From assembly GCA_016208315.1 (NCBI GenBank), contig JACQYF010000082.1, positions 54,941-118,940 on the forward strand: 64,000 nt of DNA. Direction: 5' to 3'. The DNA comes from Chloroflexota bacterium (GTDB lineage Bacteria > Chloroflexota > Anaerolineae > UBA4142). The notes beneath the pieces are model-generated. The model worked only from the letters and a program-made list of their open reading frames with translations, had not been told where the DNA came from and searched no databases. Each line of letters starts with the position of its first letter. Position 1 is the stretch's first letter. Shown here in pieces: positions 1 to 8,650 of this stretch. Position numbers and translations under genes: made by a program.

Positions 1-109
1 CGAGGGTGAGCGCAATCGTGCGCTCGTCCTCCACAATGAGAATGCGCGCCTTGTCCACGGTGGTCATGCTGCGGTTATCCGTCAAGTTTGCTGGCAACAC
101 GTCAGTCAT
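1..109 (-). CDS. Response regulator, N-terminal fragment (runs off the window)
   Basis: Reading leftward from an ATG at 109 (or a second in-frame ATG at 67), the frame is open to the window edge. It encodes a typical receiver start: beta strand ARILIVEDE with the acidic pair, then ERTIALTL. Only about 36 residues are present, so the output domain is unknown. It follows the PAS kinase by 21 nt in the same direction and is probably its partner or the next member of the phosphorelay. Neither start has a convincing ribosome site. Confidence 0.7.
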   Translation of the reverse strand, partial: MTDVLPANLTDNRSMTTVDKARILIVEDERTIALTL

Positions 110-130
110 TTTTCGCGCTCTGTTGGTCGC

Positions 131-1621
131 TCACCTAAAGTCAAGGCGCGGCAAGTCAAAATAAAAGGTCGTGCCGCGGTCCGTTTCTGAATAAAAGCCG
201 AGTTGACCGCCGTGCTTTTCGATCAATTCCTTGGAGATGCTCAAACCTAGCCCGCTGCCGCCCTTTTGTCTGGACTCGGACGAATCCGCCTGGGCGAATT
301 TCTGGAAGATGCGAGCGCGAAATTCGACCGGGATACCGGGCCCGCAATCGCTCACCGCCACTCGAACCATGGCGCCCGGGCCCGAAAGCGAAATCGTCAC
401 CATGCTATGGCGGGGAGAAAACTTGGCCGCGTTCGATAGCAGGTTGGCCATCACCTGGAGGAGACGATCGCGATCTCCGTTGACGAGCACGCGGTCAAGT
501 TTCTCCGTCAGCACGAACCGGACGCCATACTGCTCGGCATACCCACGGTTCGCTTCCAGCGCCGCTGCGACCAAAGCGCCCAGGTCGAGCGGCCTGAAAT
601 CAAAAACCATTTTGCCGCATTCGAGCTTTTGAATGTCGAGGATGTCGTTGACCAGCCGCACCAGGCGTTCACAGTCTTGGTTGGCAATGGCAATCAGTTC
701 TTTGGCTTGCGCCGGAATCTCGCCCATCACGCCCCCGGCGATCAGGCCGAGCGCGCCGCGGATCGAAGTGAGCGGCGTGCGGAGTTCGTGGCTCACCATG
801 GAGACGAATTCGTTTTTCATCCGCTCGATGTTCTTCCGTTCGGTGATATCTTCTTTGACCGCCAAATAGTGAGTGATCCGCCCTTCCGGGTTGACGATGG
901 GCGAGATGCGGGCATCCTCGTGATATAGCTCGCCATTCTTCTTGCGATTGATAAACTCGCCGTGCCACTCACGACCCGCCCTGATCGTCCGCCACAACTG
1001 GGCATAAGTTTCCCGCGGGGTCAGGCCGGATTTCAAGGCGCGCGGATTCTTGCCGATCACCTCCTCGGGGCGGTAACCGGTTAACTGCGAGAATTTGGGG
1101 TTGATGTATTCGATGTTGCCCGCAAGGTCGGTCATGACGACGGACGCCGGGCTTTGGTCAACGGCCAGAGACAATTGGCGCAGCTTTTCCTCGGTCTGCT
1201 CGCGCTCGGTGATGTCCTGGACCATGCCGAGCGAGCGGAGAATGTGGCCCGATTCATCGCGGAGGTGTTCGCATTTTTCATAGACCACGCGAACTTGATC
1301 ATCGGATCTTCTCACAATCCGGTGCTTGACCTCATAGGTGTCTCGGCTCTCACGCAACGAGCCGGAATACGCGGCGTCTACGGCCGCGCGATCATCCGGG
1401 TGGACGGCTTGCAGGAATGCTGCATAAGTCGCTTCAAACTGTTGTGGCTGTAATCCGAAGATGCGGTAGACCTCATCGGACCACGTCAGACGATTGTTGA
1501 CGACGTCGAGTTCCCAACTGCCGAGGTGGGCCATCTCCTGCGTCCGGTTCATCATTCGTTCGTTCTCGCAGGATTCCTCTTCGACTCGTTGCTGGGCTGT
1601 AATGTCACGCATTACTTCCAT
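131..1621 (-). CDS. PAS-PAS sensor histidine kinase, apparently N-terminally shortened
   Basis: 496-residue cytoplasmic kinase with no membrane segment. Visible in order: a short PAC-like tail (MEVMRDIT, residues 1-8), a PAS domain (about 31-140, ending RDITERE), a second PAS (about 147-265, ending KEDITERK), HisKA with the phospho-acceptor in SHELRTPLTS (near residue 280), and HATPase with N box (NLLSNAAKFS), G1 (DCGPGIP) and G2 (GSGLGLS). Starting on a bare PAC tail is odd: a PAS core normally precedes that motif, and an in-frame TAG lies 9 nt upstream, so the 5' part looks lost. It lies 12 nt after the receiver-ATPase gene, as the fourth gene of a signalling operon. Confidence 0.9.
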   Translation of the reverse strand: MEVMRDITAQQRVEEESCENERMMNRTQEMAHLGSWELDVVNNRLTWSDEVYRIFGLQPQQFEATYAAFLQAVHPDDRAAVDAAYSGSLRESRDTYEVKHRIVRRSDDQVRVVYEKCEHLRDESGHILRSLGMVQDITEREQTEEKLRQLSLAVDQSPASVVMTDLAGNIEYINPKFSQLTGYRPEEVIGKNPRALKSGLTPRETYAQLWRTIRAGREWHGEFINRKKNGELYHEDARISPIVNPEGRITHYLAVKEDITERKNIERMKNEFVSMVSHELRTPLTSIRGALGLIAGGVMGEIPAQAKELIAIANQDCERLVRLVNDILDIQKLECGKMVFDFRPLDLGALVAAALEANRGYAEQYGVRFVLTEKLDRVLVNGDRDRLLQVMANLLSNAAKFSPRHSMVTISLSGPGAMVRVAVSDCGPGIPVEFRARIFQKFAQADSSESRQKGGSGLGLSISKELIEKHGGQLGFYSETDRGTTFYFDLPRLDFR

Positions 1622-1633
1622 CGCACCCTAATC

Positions 1634-2821
1634 CTAATCTACCCACTCGGGCTCCGGTTCGCTGACCCCGAGATGCTCGACAAAGTAATCGGCCACTTTG
1701 AGCAGTTGCTGCGAGACCGGGTGCCTGGGCTGCGCGAGGACCAGCGGATTTCCGGAATTGGCGCATTGCGTTAGAGCGCGGCCGCTGCTCGGGACTTTTA
1801 AGGATAGCGGGCGTTTGAACGTGCGCTCAATGTCCGTCGCCGAGAGTCCGACCTTGGAATTGGCGCGGTTCAATACCGGGAAAATTCTTTCCGGATTCAC
1901 GCCGATCTTCTCTGCCATCTCCAAAAAGTAACTCGTGTGGAGCACGGATCCAATTTCCGGAATCACCACCAGAAGAATAGCATCGGCGCGTTCCAGAATG
2001 ACGAACATCCGCTCCGAATAACTGGCTTCACAATCCACCACCACGACGCTAAATACCGTCGGCAGCAATTCGGCGACCTTTCTGATGTGATCGGCGCAGA
2101 TCAGTTCCGAGTGCTCGGGACGGAAAGGACTGGCCAGCAGGTGAACTCCGGACGAATGCCGGGTCATGACTTGGGACACGATGTAATTATCTATTTCGCT
2201 TTCCGTTTTCACCAGGTCTAAAATGCTGCGTACGGGCGGTACGTTGAGCAAAGAACCAGTCTCGCCAAACGTTAGATTCGCATCGAACAGCGCGACGCGG
2301 CCCACATTGCGCTTTTGGAAGGCCATGGCCAGATTGACGGCGAGCGTGGTCTTGCCGACTCCGCCTTTTGTGCTAAAGACGGCAATGAGTTTGCCCGCCG
2401 CGCCGATGGGCTTGTACAGGTCTTGGCGCGCGTGGATGCGCGCCAGCAGGGCCTTGAGGCGATAGATCAGCTCCCTGGGTTCCGCCGGCTTGACCAGATA
2501 ATCATCCGCGCCGGCCTGAAACCCGGAGACCTTGTCTTCCAGTTTTCCTCTGGCGGTGAGCATGATCACCGGGATCAGGCGCGTGGTGGGCATCTTACGC
2601 ATTTGCCGGCAAAGGGCATAGCCATCCATGCCGGGCATCATGACGTCGAGCACGGCCGCGTCGGGTACCTCTTGCTTGAGCACTTCGAGGGCTTGCTCCG
2701 CCGACTGAGCGTACGTGACCGCGTAGCCGCCTTTGATCAGCGCCAGCCGCGTTGCTTCGGCGATCCGTGGATCGTCATCTACGAGCAAGACGTGGGGTTT
2801 TGAGGTATCCATCGTCGTCAT
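1634..2821 (-). CDS. Receiver domain fused to CpaE/ParA-like ATPase
   Basis: 395 residues. Residues 9-125 are a complete CheY-like receiver (acidic pair D15-D17, phospho-acceptor D59 in VLDVMMPG, late Lys in YLVKPAE). From about residue 147 there is a MinD/ParA-type P-loop ATPase with deviant Walker A (STKGGVGKTTLAVN) and a switch region (LFDANLTFGE). This is the architecture of CpaE/TadZ proteins, which place pilus or polar machinery; no tad or cpa genes are visible here, so the target is unknown. The gene overlaps the upstream Hpt gene by 4 nt (ATGA), implying translational coupling. Phosphorylation of the receiver probably tunes ATPase dimerisation or location (inference). Confidence 0.88.
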   Translation of the reverse strand: MTTMDTSKPHVLLVDDDPRIAEATRLALIKGGYAVTYAQSAEQALEVLKQEVPDAAVLDVMMPGMDGYALCRQMRKMPTTRLIPVIMLTARGKLEDKVSGFQAGADDYLVKPAEPRELIYRLKALLARIHARQDLYKPIGAAGKLIAVFSTKGGVGKTTLAVNLAMAFQKRNVGRVALFDANLTFGETGSLLNVPPVRSILDLVKTESEIDNYIVSQVMTRHSSGVHLLASPFRPEHSELICADHIRKVAELLPTVFSVVVVDCEASYSERMFVILERADAILLVVIPEIGSVLHTSYFLEMAEKIGVNPERIFPVLNRANSKVGLSATDIERTFKRPLSLKVPSSGRALTQCANSGNPLVLAQPRHPVSQQLLKVADYFVEHLGVSEPEPEWVD

Positions 2822-3153
2822 TCCTTAGCCGCGCGTTTCAGGGCGGCGAGCCGGGTGGTGATCTGCGCGCGCTGCCGCGCCGTGGGCGGGACGTCAGCTT
2901 CCGCGACCACCCGCAGCTTATCCTCTAGCGCGCGCGCGCGTTGGCTCACCGCGGGAAAACCAAATACGCCGCCGGCGGCCACAAGGTCGTGGACCATGCG
3001 AACGAGCCGCATAAAGCCATCGGCGTCCCACGCGCCGCCGCGGAAACAAGCCCAGCTGGTTTCAATAGATTCGATTTCGCCGGCGAGTCCCTGGACGAAT
3101 GTCTCGCGCAGCGCGCGCAACTGTTCTTCGATTTCCAGTGTGTCATCCATCAT
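2818..3153 (-). CDS. Hpt-domain phosphotransfer protein
   Basis: 111 residues, essentially one Hpt four-helix bundle. The motif VHDLVAAGGVFGF matches the HxLxGxxxxFGF signature around the phosphorylated histidine (H55), followed by a helix ending ARALEDKL. There is no kinase or receiver domain. It sits between a lone receiver and a receiver-ATPase, with 11-nt and 4-nt overlaps, so it is well placed as the middle carrier of a His-Asp-His-Asp relay. The partner kinase is probably the PAS kinase two genes downstream (inference from operon position). Confidence 0.8.
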   Translation of the reverse strand: MMDDTLEIEEQLRALRETFVQGLAGEIESIETSWACFRGGAWDADGFMRLVRMVHDLVAAGGVFGFPAVSQRARALEDKLRVVAEADVPPTARQRAQITTRLAALKRAAKE

Positions 3154-3532
3154 GGTATCGCGTCCAAATCGTTTTGACAGTTTCGGCCAACGTCATCGGG
3201 TCGAAGGGTTTGACGATCACATCCAGGGCGCCCAGTTCCCTAAGTTCGCGAATCGCGTGGGGCTGCGCCGTGGCGGTCAGAAAAATGACCGGGATGCACG
3301 CCGTTTGCGGGTTTGCGCGCAACGCGCGGAGCGTGGCGGCACCGTCCATCCCGGGCAACATGCTGTCTAGGAGAATCAAGTCTGGGGCAAAAGCGGGTAT
3401 GGCCTGGAGTGCTTCGATTCCCGAACTGCAGGACTGGACAGCAAAGCCGCCCACGGCTCTGAGAGATAGTTCGGTCACCGTCCGGATGTTGCGTTGGTCT
3501 TCGACGAGGAGAATACGGTTGAGCGCGTGCAT
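3143..3532 (-). CDS. Single-domain response regulator (CheY-like)
   Basis: 129 residues forming one receiver domain: acidic pair E11-D12, phospho-acceptor D56 in LLDSMLPGMDG, Thr in FLTATA and Lys in VIVKPFDP. There is no output domain, so it must work through protein contact or as a phosphate carrier. It is the first gene of the leftward operon, with ribosome site AGGAG 7 nt before the ATG. Its end overlaps the Hpt gene by 11 nt. Confidence 0.9.
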   Translation of the reverse strand: MHALNRILLVEDQRNIRTVTELSLRAVGGFAVQSCSSGIEALQAIPAFAPDLILLDSMLPGMDGAATLRALRANPQTACIPVIFLTATAQPHAIRELRELGALDVIVKPFDPMTLAETVKTIWTRYHDG

Positions 3533-3652
3533 CGTGCGTCTCCTAACTCTAGGTTAAACGTTTGGCATGGAGACTCATGCCCGAACGATGACCATTATAG
3601 GAGAAGGACGCGGCGGAAACGTGAGAGTTTCAGTGGGATTTGTTGGGGAAAT

Positions 3653-3715
3653 GTAGGGGCGTACCCTTGTGGTCGCCCAGCCCGGTCCGGGGCGACCACA
3701 AGGGTACGCCCCTAC
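3653..3715. repeat. Perfect palindrome, 26-bp arms, at the 3' end of a regulator gene
   Basis: Arms 3653-3678 and 3690-3715 are exact reverse complements with an 11-nt loop. The arm begins GTAGGGGCGTACCC. The right arm contains the TAG stop (3712-3714) of the regulator at 3712-4515, so the element both ends the reading frame and would fold into a strong hairpin in the mRNA. The core GTAGGGGCG...CGCCCCTAC reappears near 48001. Confidence 0.85.
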
Positions 3716-4515
3716 GGGACAAACCGGTAACCGGTCCCGCGGACCGTGAGGACGTAACGCGGATGCTGCATGTTCGGCTCGAGCGCCTTGCGAAGCTCGT
3801 GGATGCGCCAGCGCGCCATTTCTTCGGCCTCGACCTGCGTCAAATCATATCCTTGCGATTCCTTGACCAGGGTGCGATACAGAACCGGGTTGGGGGCGTG
3901 GCGTACCAATGTGACCAGATAGTCAAACGTGGTCGGCGTCAACTCGACAAACTTGTCACCCATCGTGCAGTGGCGCGTGTGCAAGTCAAGCGTGAACGCG
4001 CCGCGGCGGAGAAAACGCGCCGGGTCGGTGGGTGGTACCGTCGCGATGAGGGTCGCCGGCGGCATGTCGGGCCCGTCAAACTGACGCAGTTGGGATAGCA
4101 AGTCCTGAATCTGCCCGACGATCTCGCGGCGGCGCGCCGGCTGCGCTTGTTCGCTCAAAACCTCGCGCACGCGGGCGAGGATGCGCGGCGGGTCAACCGG
4201 CTTTAGCAAATAATCGCGCGCGCCGTGCCGGACCGCTTCAATGGCCGATTCGAGCGTGGCGTGGGCGGTGAGGATGAGGACCGGCAATTCCGGACACAAG
4301 CGATGGATTTCGGCCAGCAAGGTCATCCCGTCCATGTCCGGCATTTGCAGATCGAGGAATACCAAATCATACGCGCGCGCCTGGACGTATCGCAGCGCAT
4401 CTCGCGCGTGCGCGGCCGCATTCACCGCGTACCCCGCTCTTTCCAAGATAAGCGTCAACGAGATTCGCAAGCTATCTTCGTCGTCAACCACGAGGATCGT
4501 GTTGGTGGAAGGCAT
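3712..4515 (-). CDS. OmpR-like response regulator (receiver plus winged helix)
   Basis: 267 residues. The receiver spans about 5-120 (D11-D12, phospho-acceptor D55 in FLDLQMPDMDG, Lys in YLLKPVDP). A linker of roughly 50 residues precedes a C-terminal winged-helix DNA-binding domain (about 170-267) ending VLTVRGTGYRFVP, the classical OmpR/PhoB end. The next gene in the same direction is the 7TM-PAS kinase at 4706-7096, the likely cognate sensor. The stop codon lies inside the palindrome at 3653-3715. No strong ribosome site was seen. Confidence 0.88.
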   Translation of the reverse strand: MPSTNTILVVDDEDSLRISLTLILERAGYAVNAAAHARDALRYVQARAYDLVFLDLQMPDMDGMTLLAEIHRLCPELPVLILTAHATLESAIEAVRHGARDYLLKPVDPPRILARVREVLSEQAQPARRREIVGQIQDLLSQLRQFDGPDMPPATLIATVPPTDPARFLRRGAFTLDLHTRHCTMGDKFVELTPTTFDYLVTLVRHAPNPVLYRTLVKESQGYDLTQVEAEEMARWRIHELRKALEPNMQHPRYVLTVRGTGYRFVP

Positions 4516-4538
4516 CGGTGTTGTTCCGTGGGATAAAC

Positions 4539-4725
4539 CAGTGAACAGTCAACAGTGAACACTGAATACTGAATACTGTTCACCGTTCACTGTTCACTGT
4601 TCACCGTTCACTGTTGACTGTTGACTGTTGACTGTTCACTGTTGACTGTTCACTGTTCACCGTTCACTGTTGACTGTTGACTGTTGACTGTTGACTGTTG
4701 ACTGTTCACTGTTCACTGTTCACTG
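4539..4725. repeat. Heptamer repeat array (CAGTGAA / CAGTCAA type)
   Basis: About 187 bp of 7-bp units, mainly GTTCACT, GTTGACT and GTTCACC. The left edge (4539-4580) carries the reverse complement (AACAGTG, AACAGTC), so the array can fold back on itself. The unit is degenerate at one or two positions. Its right edge supplies the TGA stop of the kinase at 4706. Related arrays lie at 8592, 9506 and 35131. Similar short tandem heptamers (STRR) are known from cyanobacteria. Confidence 0.85.
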
Positions 4726-7096
4726 CCCCCGCGGGCAGCCACACGGTAAACGTGCTCCCGCGCCCGACCTGGCTTTCGATCGTAATGCGGCCCTTGTGCG
4801 TCTGCGCGATGTCGTGGCAAATCGCCAGCCCCAAGCCCATGCCCGTTTCTCGGGTCGTAAAAAACGGTTCAAAGACGTGCGGCATGTCCTCGGGCCGAAT
4901 GCCGCGTCCGGTGTCGCTAAAGCCAATCCCGATTTCTTGGCGGTCGTCCGACGATATGAGCCGGACCGACAAGGTTCCGCCGTGCTCGCGCATCGCATCT
5001 ACTGCATTCAAGGCGAGGTTCAGAAATACTTGTTTGAGCATATCGGCACAACCGACAATGCAGGGTGATGAGGCGGGCCGCGCGAATTCCCACGCGACGT
5101 TATTTTTTCGCAAGTGCGAAGCGGCGAGCACGCCGACTTGGTCCAGCAGCGGTACCAGGTCCACCGGTCGCATCTCCGCGGCCGAGCTGGGCCGATAGAC
5201 CGAGCGCAAGCGCGTCACCAAATCCGAGAGGCGTTGGATTTCGGCGAGCGCCATTTCCAGAATTTCGGCGTCTTGGCAATCCGGCGCCAGATTCTGCTGA
5301 ATGAGAAACATACAGTTCTTGATCGCCTGGAGCGGATTGTTCAACTCGTGCGCCACCGACGCGACCATGCGGCCCATCGCCGCCAGCTTATCGGTTTGCA
5401 CAAGTTGAACGCGAATGGCTTGCTCTTGCTGCAAGGCGCGCTCCAGTTTCTGATAGAGACGCGCGTTTTGGGCCGCCATCGCTTCGCTTTCCTGCAATTG
5501 GCGATCCAGTTCGATTTTGGCCCGCTCGAGTTCGGCCACGGTCTCCTCGAGCGCCCGGTTCGCGGCGACGAGTTGCGCGGTACGCTCGACCACGCGCTGC
5601 TCCAACTCGTCGTTCAACCGGCGCACTTGTTCTTCCGCCCGCATACGGTCGGTAATGTCGTGGCCCACGGTGACCGCGCCGGTGACTTCAAGTCCGACAT
5701 GGATCGGAGCCGACGAGACCGAAAACACCGTGTCACGTCCCTCCGCGTCGGTCATGACCATCGTTCCATCGCGGACCGTTTCGCCGCGCAAGGCGCGCGC
5801 CGCGGGGCGGTCCTCATGGCGCAGGAGTTGCCCGTCCGGATGACGCGCCGTGGCCTTGAGCATCACTTGCGCTTGCTCCTCCCATGCCATGCCGGTGGGA
5901 TTGATGCCGAAGAATTTCTGCGCGGCCGGGTTGATCTGCACCGCCCGGCCAGTGTGATCGTAGACCAGAAGCAAATCCACCATGCAGTCGAGAATAGCGC
6001 CCAGCTCTGCCGCTTGGCGCTCGGCGTCGGCATGCGCCTGAAACAGCTCCTGCTCGAGCTGCTTGCGCGTGGTAACATCGCGTAGCACCAAGAGCCGCGC
6101 GCCGGGCTGCTCTTGATCGTGGAGCTTGAACGTGGAAATGTCCAAATCCAAATACCGGCGCGCGGGGCCTTGGTCAACTTCCAGTTCGGCATGTGTGACC
6201 GATTCGTTTTGAAATCGCCGAACGAGGTCAGGGTAAATCGAAAACACACGGCCCGCTGGCCTGCCGATCGCATCTTCGGGCTTGCATCCCAGGAGCGCTT
6301 GGGCCGCAGAGTTTGCGTCTATAATACGATCCTGCGCGTCTAGGACGATCACGGCATCCTGCAACTTTTCGACGACCCTCTCACGAGCGACGGGCACAAT
6401 GTCCAACAGGCGATAGCGAAACAGCCCCCAAGCCAGAACCGCGCCGGAGACGGTGAACGAGAGCGGGGTCAGATCAAGACGCGGGAAAGGAGAAAGACTA
6501 GAGATAAACAGCGCGTTCCCAGCCCAGGGCGTCAACGTGGCGATCAACAAAGCCGCGGCTTGTTTACGATACAAGCCGACCGACCGAACCAGCCAATGGA
6601 GGATGAGGAGAGTGCTCGAGAGGAGCAAAGCGTAGGCAAAAGTCCAATGGATGTAGAACCCGACATTACGAGTCGGGGCCGACATGACAAACCCGAGCCG
6701 AGTGTCTACTTCGAACCTGCTCCAAATGAGCCGGTGACTTTCGTTTGTCCAAACGAGCGCCAGAGTGACCAGAGGCACGATCGCCAAGAGCGCCAAATTG
6801 CGCCGCGATAAGAATCGCCCGTGACCCGTGTATTCCATCGCGAAGGCAAACCAGGCCACGGGCATGCTGACGATCCCCAAGTATTCGAATTTGGACCAAA
6901 AGACTCGGTCCGGCAAATTGGGGCTGGCGAGTTCGAAGGTATATCCCAAGCACCAGACCGTGACCGCCAACATGACCATAGCGCACGACCTGGCGCCGAG
7001 AGCCGGGTGTCGCCGCCAGACAAAGGCGCACAAGAGCGCGGCGACCATGGCGCTGATGAAGGCGGGCAGGACGTAGGGATTGCTGGGCCAATTCAT
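4706..7096 (-). CDS. 7TM-type sensor histidine kinase with two PAS domains
   Basis: About 796 residues. The N-terminal part (to about 230) has seven hydrophobic helices of the HisKA_7TM type; then a PAS (about 240-350, ending LRDVTTRKQLE), a second PAS (about 370-485, ending GHDITDRM), a long coiled coil (about 485-570), HisKA with VAHELNNPLQAIKN and an HATPase (DTGRGIRPED, GMGLGLAI). The ATG at 7096 has AGGT 8 nt before it and is preferred to an upstream TTG at 7120 that would overlap UbiD. The last residues (VNSEQ, stop TGA) are encoded by the heptamer array. Likely partner: the regulator at 3712-4515. Confidence 0.88.
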   Translation of the reverse strand: MNWPSNPYVLPAFISAMVAALLCAFVWRRHPALGARSCAMVMLAVTVWCLGYTFELASPNLPDRVFWSKFEYLGIVSMPVAWFAFAMEYTGHGRFLSRRNLALLAIVPLVTLALVWTNESHRLIWSRFEVDTRLGFVMSAPTRNVGFYIHWTFAYALLLSSTLLILHWLVRSVGLYRKQAAALLIATLTPWAGNALFISSLSPFPRLDLTPLSFTVSGAVLAWGLFRYRLLDIVPVARERVVEKLQDAVIVLDAQDRIIDANSAAQALLGCKPEDAIGRPAGRVFSIYPDLVRRFQNESVTHAELEVDQGPARRYLDLDISTFKLHDQEQPGARLLVLRDVTTRKQLEQELFQAHADAERQAAELGAILDCMVDLLLVYDHTGRAVQINPAAQKFFGINPTGMAWEEQAQVMLKATARHPDGQLLRHEDRPAARALRGETVRDGTMVMTDAEGRDTVFSVSSAPIHVGLEVTGAVTVGHDITDRMRAEEQVRRLNDELEQRVVERTAQLVAANRALEETVAELERAKIELDRQLQESEAMAAQNARLYQKLERALQQEQAIRVQLVQTDKLAAMGRMVASVAHELNNPLQAIKNCMFLIQQNLAPDCQDAEILEMALAEIQRLSDLVTRLRSVYRPSSAAEMRPVDLVPLLDQVGVLAASHLRKNNVAWEFARPASSPCIVGCADMLKQVFLNLALNAVDAMREHGGTLSVRLISSDDRQEIGIGFSDTGRGIRPEDMPHVFEPFFTTRETGMGLGLAICHDIAQTHKGRITIESQVGRGSTFTVWLPAGAVNSEQ

Positions 7097-7112
7097 CGTG
7101 ATTACCTGCGAT

Positions 7113-8573
7113 TCAATCAAGCCCGTATTCTTTCCAACGCGCGCTCACCAGCGCCTTGATCTCGGGCGTCATCGCGATTTCCTCGGGCCAGGGTTGATGC
7201 GGGCCTGGATCGCGCTCGCTCTTGCGGGTGGCGTCAATGCCCATTTTGCCTCCCCAGTTTTTTTGCAGCGACGCGTGATCGAGGTCATCGCTGGGACCGG
7301 TGGTGATGAGCACATCGCGCTGCGGATCATAGTTCGCCAAAACCTCAAAGGCGACTTGCGAAAGGTTCTGAACGTCCACGTCCGCATCCACGATGACGAT
7401 GGTTTTGGTGAGCATCATCAAGCCCAAACCCCACAAGCCGTTCATCACCTTGCGCGCGTGGCCGGGATAGCGTTTCTTGATGCTGACGATCACCAGATTG
7501 TGGAAGACGCCTTCGGCGGGCATGTTGACGTCCACGACTTCGCCGAGAAAGAGTTTGATGAGCGGCAGGAACAATCGCTCGGTCGCTTTGCCCATCCAGA
7601 GGTCTTCCATCGGCGGCTTGCCCACAATCGTCGTGGGATAAATCGGCGCGCGGCGATGCGTGATCGCCGTGACGCGCATCACGGGATAATGATCGGGCAA
7701 CGAGTAATAGCCCGTGTGATCGCCGAACGGCCCTTCGATGCGCTGGTCGCTCGGGTCCACGAAACCTTCAATGACGATCTCGGCGTCCGCCGGAACCTCG
7801 AGCGGCTGCGAAACGCAGCGCACCAGGTCCACTGATTTGCCGCGCAGCCAGCCGGCGAGCATTAGCTCGTCAATATCCGGCGGCAGCGGCGCGGAACCGG
7901 CCCAGATGATCGCGGGATCGCCGCCGATCGCGACCGCGACGGGAATGCGCTCTGCGCCGATATGGCGCGCGACGCGTTCGTGTTCTGCGCCGCCCTTTTG
8001 GCGCTGCCAGTGCATCCCTAGCGTCTGATCGTCCACAACTTGAAGCCGATACATGCCGACGTTGCGCCGGCCGGTTTTCGGATCGCGGCTAAACACCGAA
8101 GGCAGCGTAATATATCGCCCGGCGTCTTTGGGCCAGCACTGGATAATGGGCAGCGCGGCGAGCGAGGGATTTTCTTCGATCACTTCTTGGCACGCGCCGC
8201 GGCTGACGATGTGCGGTTCGGTGTGGCGCAGCGCGGTCAGCATCTCCAGCCCGCGTTGGGCTTTTTCGATCAAGCCGTGCGGCATGTTGAGCGAAATCAG
8301 TTCGGAGAGTTTGGCGTTGAGTTCGTCCAGCTTGTCCACGCCGAGCGCCCACGCCATGCGCTCTGCCGTGCCGAACAAATTGATCGCGACCGGAATCGAA
8401 TGGCCGCGCACGTTCTCAAAGAGCAGCGCGACGTTTTGATCTCGCGGCCCTTTGACCACGCGGTCGGCGATTTCGGTAATCTCCAAGTCCTGGTTGACCG
8501 GGACGGAGATTCGTTTCAGTTGGCCGCACTTTTCCAAGCGGGCGATAAAGTCGCGCAGGTCACGGTATGCCAT
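7113..8573 (-). CDS. ubiD: UbiD-family prenyl-FMN-dependent decarboxylase
   Basis: About 486 residues, close to E. coli UbiD (497). It begins MAYRDLRDFIARLE, like bacterial UbiD proteins, and carries the conserved catalytic segment EGPFGDHTGYYS and the metal/cofactor-binding region GMHWQRQKGGAEH. Family members decarboxylate aromatic acids, most often in ubiquinone or menaquinone synthesis; a menaquinone-type role is plausible in an anaerobe, but the substrate cannot be read from sequence. ATG 8573 is chosen because AGAGG precedes it; an open frame upstream to 8612 only translates a heptamer array. No UbiX partner is present. It is followed after 16 nt by the 7TM kinase. Confidence 0.88.
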   Translation of the reverse strand: MAYRDLRDFIARLEKCGQLKRISVPVNQDLEITEIADRVVKGPRDQNVALLFENVRGHSIPVAINLFGTAERMAWALGVDKLDELNAKLSELISLNMPHGLIEKAQRGLEMLTALRHTEPHIVSRGACQEVIEENPSLAALPIIQCWPKDAGRYITLPSVFSRDPKTGRRNVGMYRLQVVDDQTLGMHWQRQKGGAEHERVARHIGAERIPVAVAIGGDPAIIWAGSAPLPPDIDELMLAGWLRGKSVDLVRCVSQPLEVPADAEIVIEGFVDPSDQRIEGPFGDHTGYYSLPDHYPVMRVTAITHRRAPIYPTTIVGKPPMEDLWMGKATERLFLPLIKLFLGEVVDVNMPAEGVFHNLVIVSIKKRYPGHARKVMNGLWGLGLMMLTKTIVIVDADVDVQNLSQVAFEVLANYDPQRDVLITTGPSDDLDHASLQKNWGGKMGIDATRKSERDPGPHQPWPEEIAMTPEIKALVSARWKEYGLD

Positions 8574-8591
8574 GCTGCCTCTGAGTAATTG

Positions 8592-8650
8592 CAGTGAACA
8601 GTCAACAGTCAACAGTGAACACTGAATACTGAAAACTGTTCACTGTTCAC
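8592..8650. repeat. Heptamer repeat array between ubiD and the MNT-HEPN gene
   Basis: Short array of AACAGTC/AACAGTG units followed by the reverse complement (GTTCACTGTTCAC), so it is hairpin-capable. It supplies the last codons and TGA stop of the MNT-HEPN gene ending at 8640. Confidence 0.8.

Noticed and set aside
4539..4725. Possible CRISPR array
   Set aside because: Units are 7 bp, contiguous and degenerate, with no 25-40 bp repeats or unique spacers and no cas genes.
8574..8612. Extended N-terminus of UbiD
   Set aside because: The extra codons translate a heptamer array, while ATG 8573 has a ribosome site and matches family starts.
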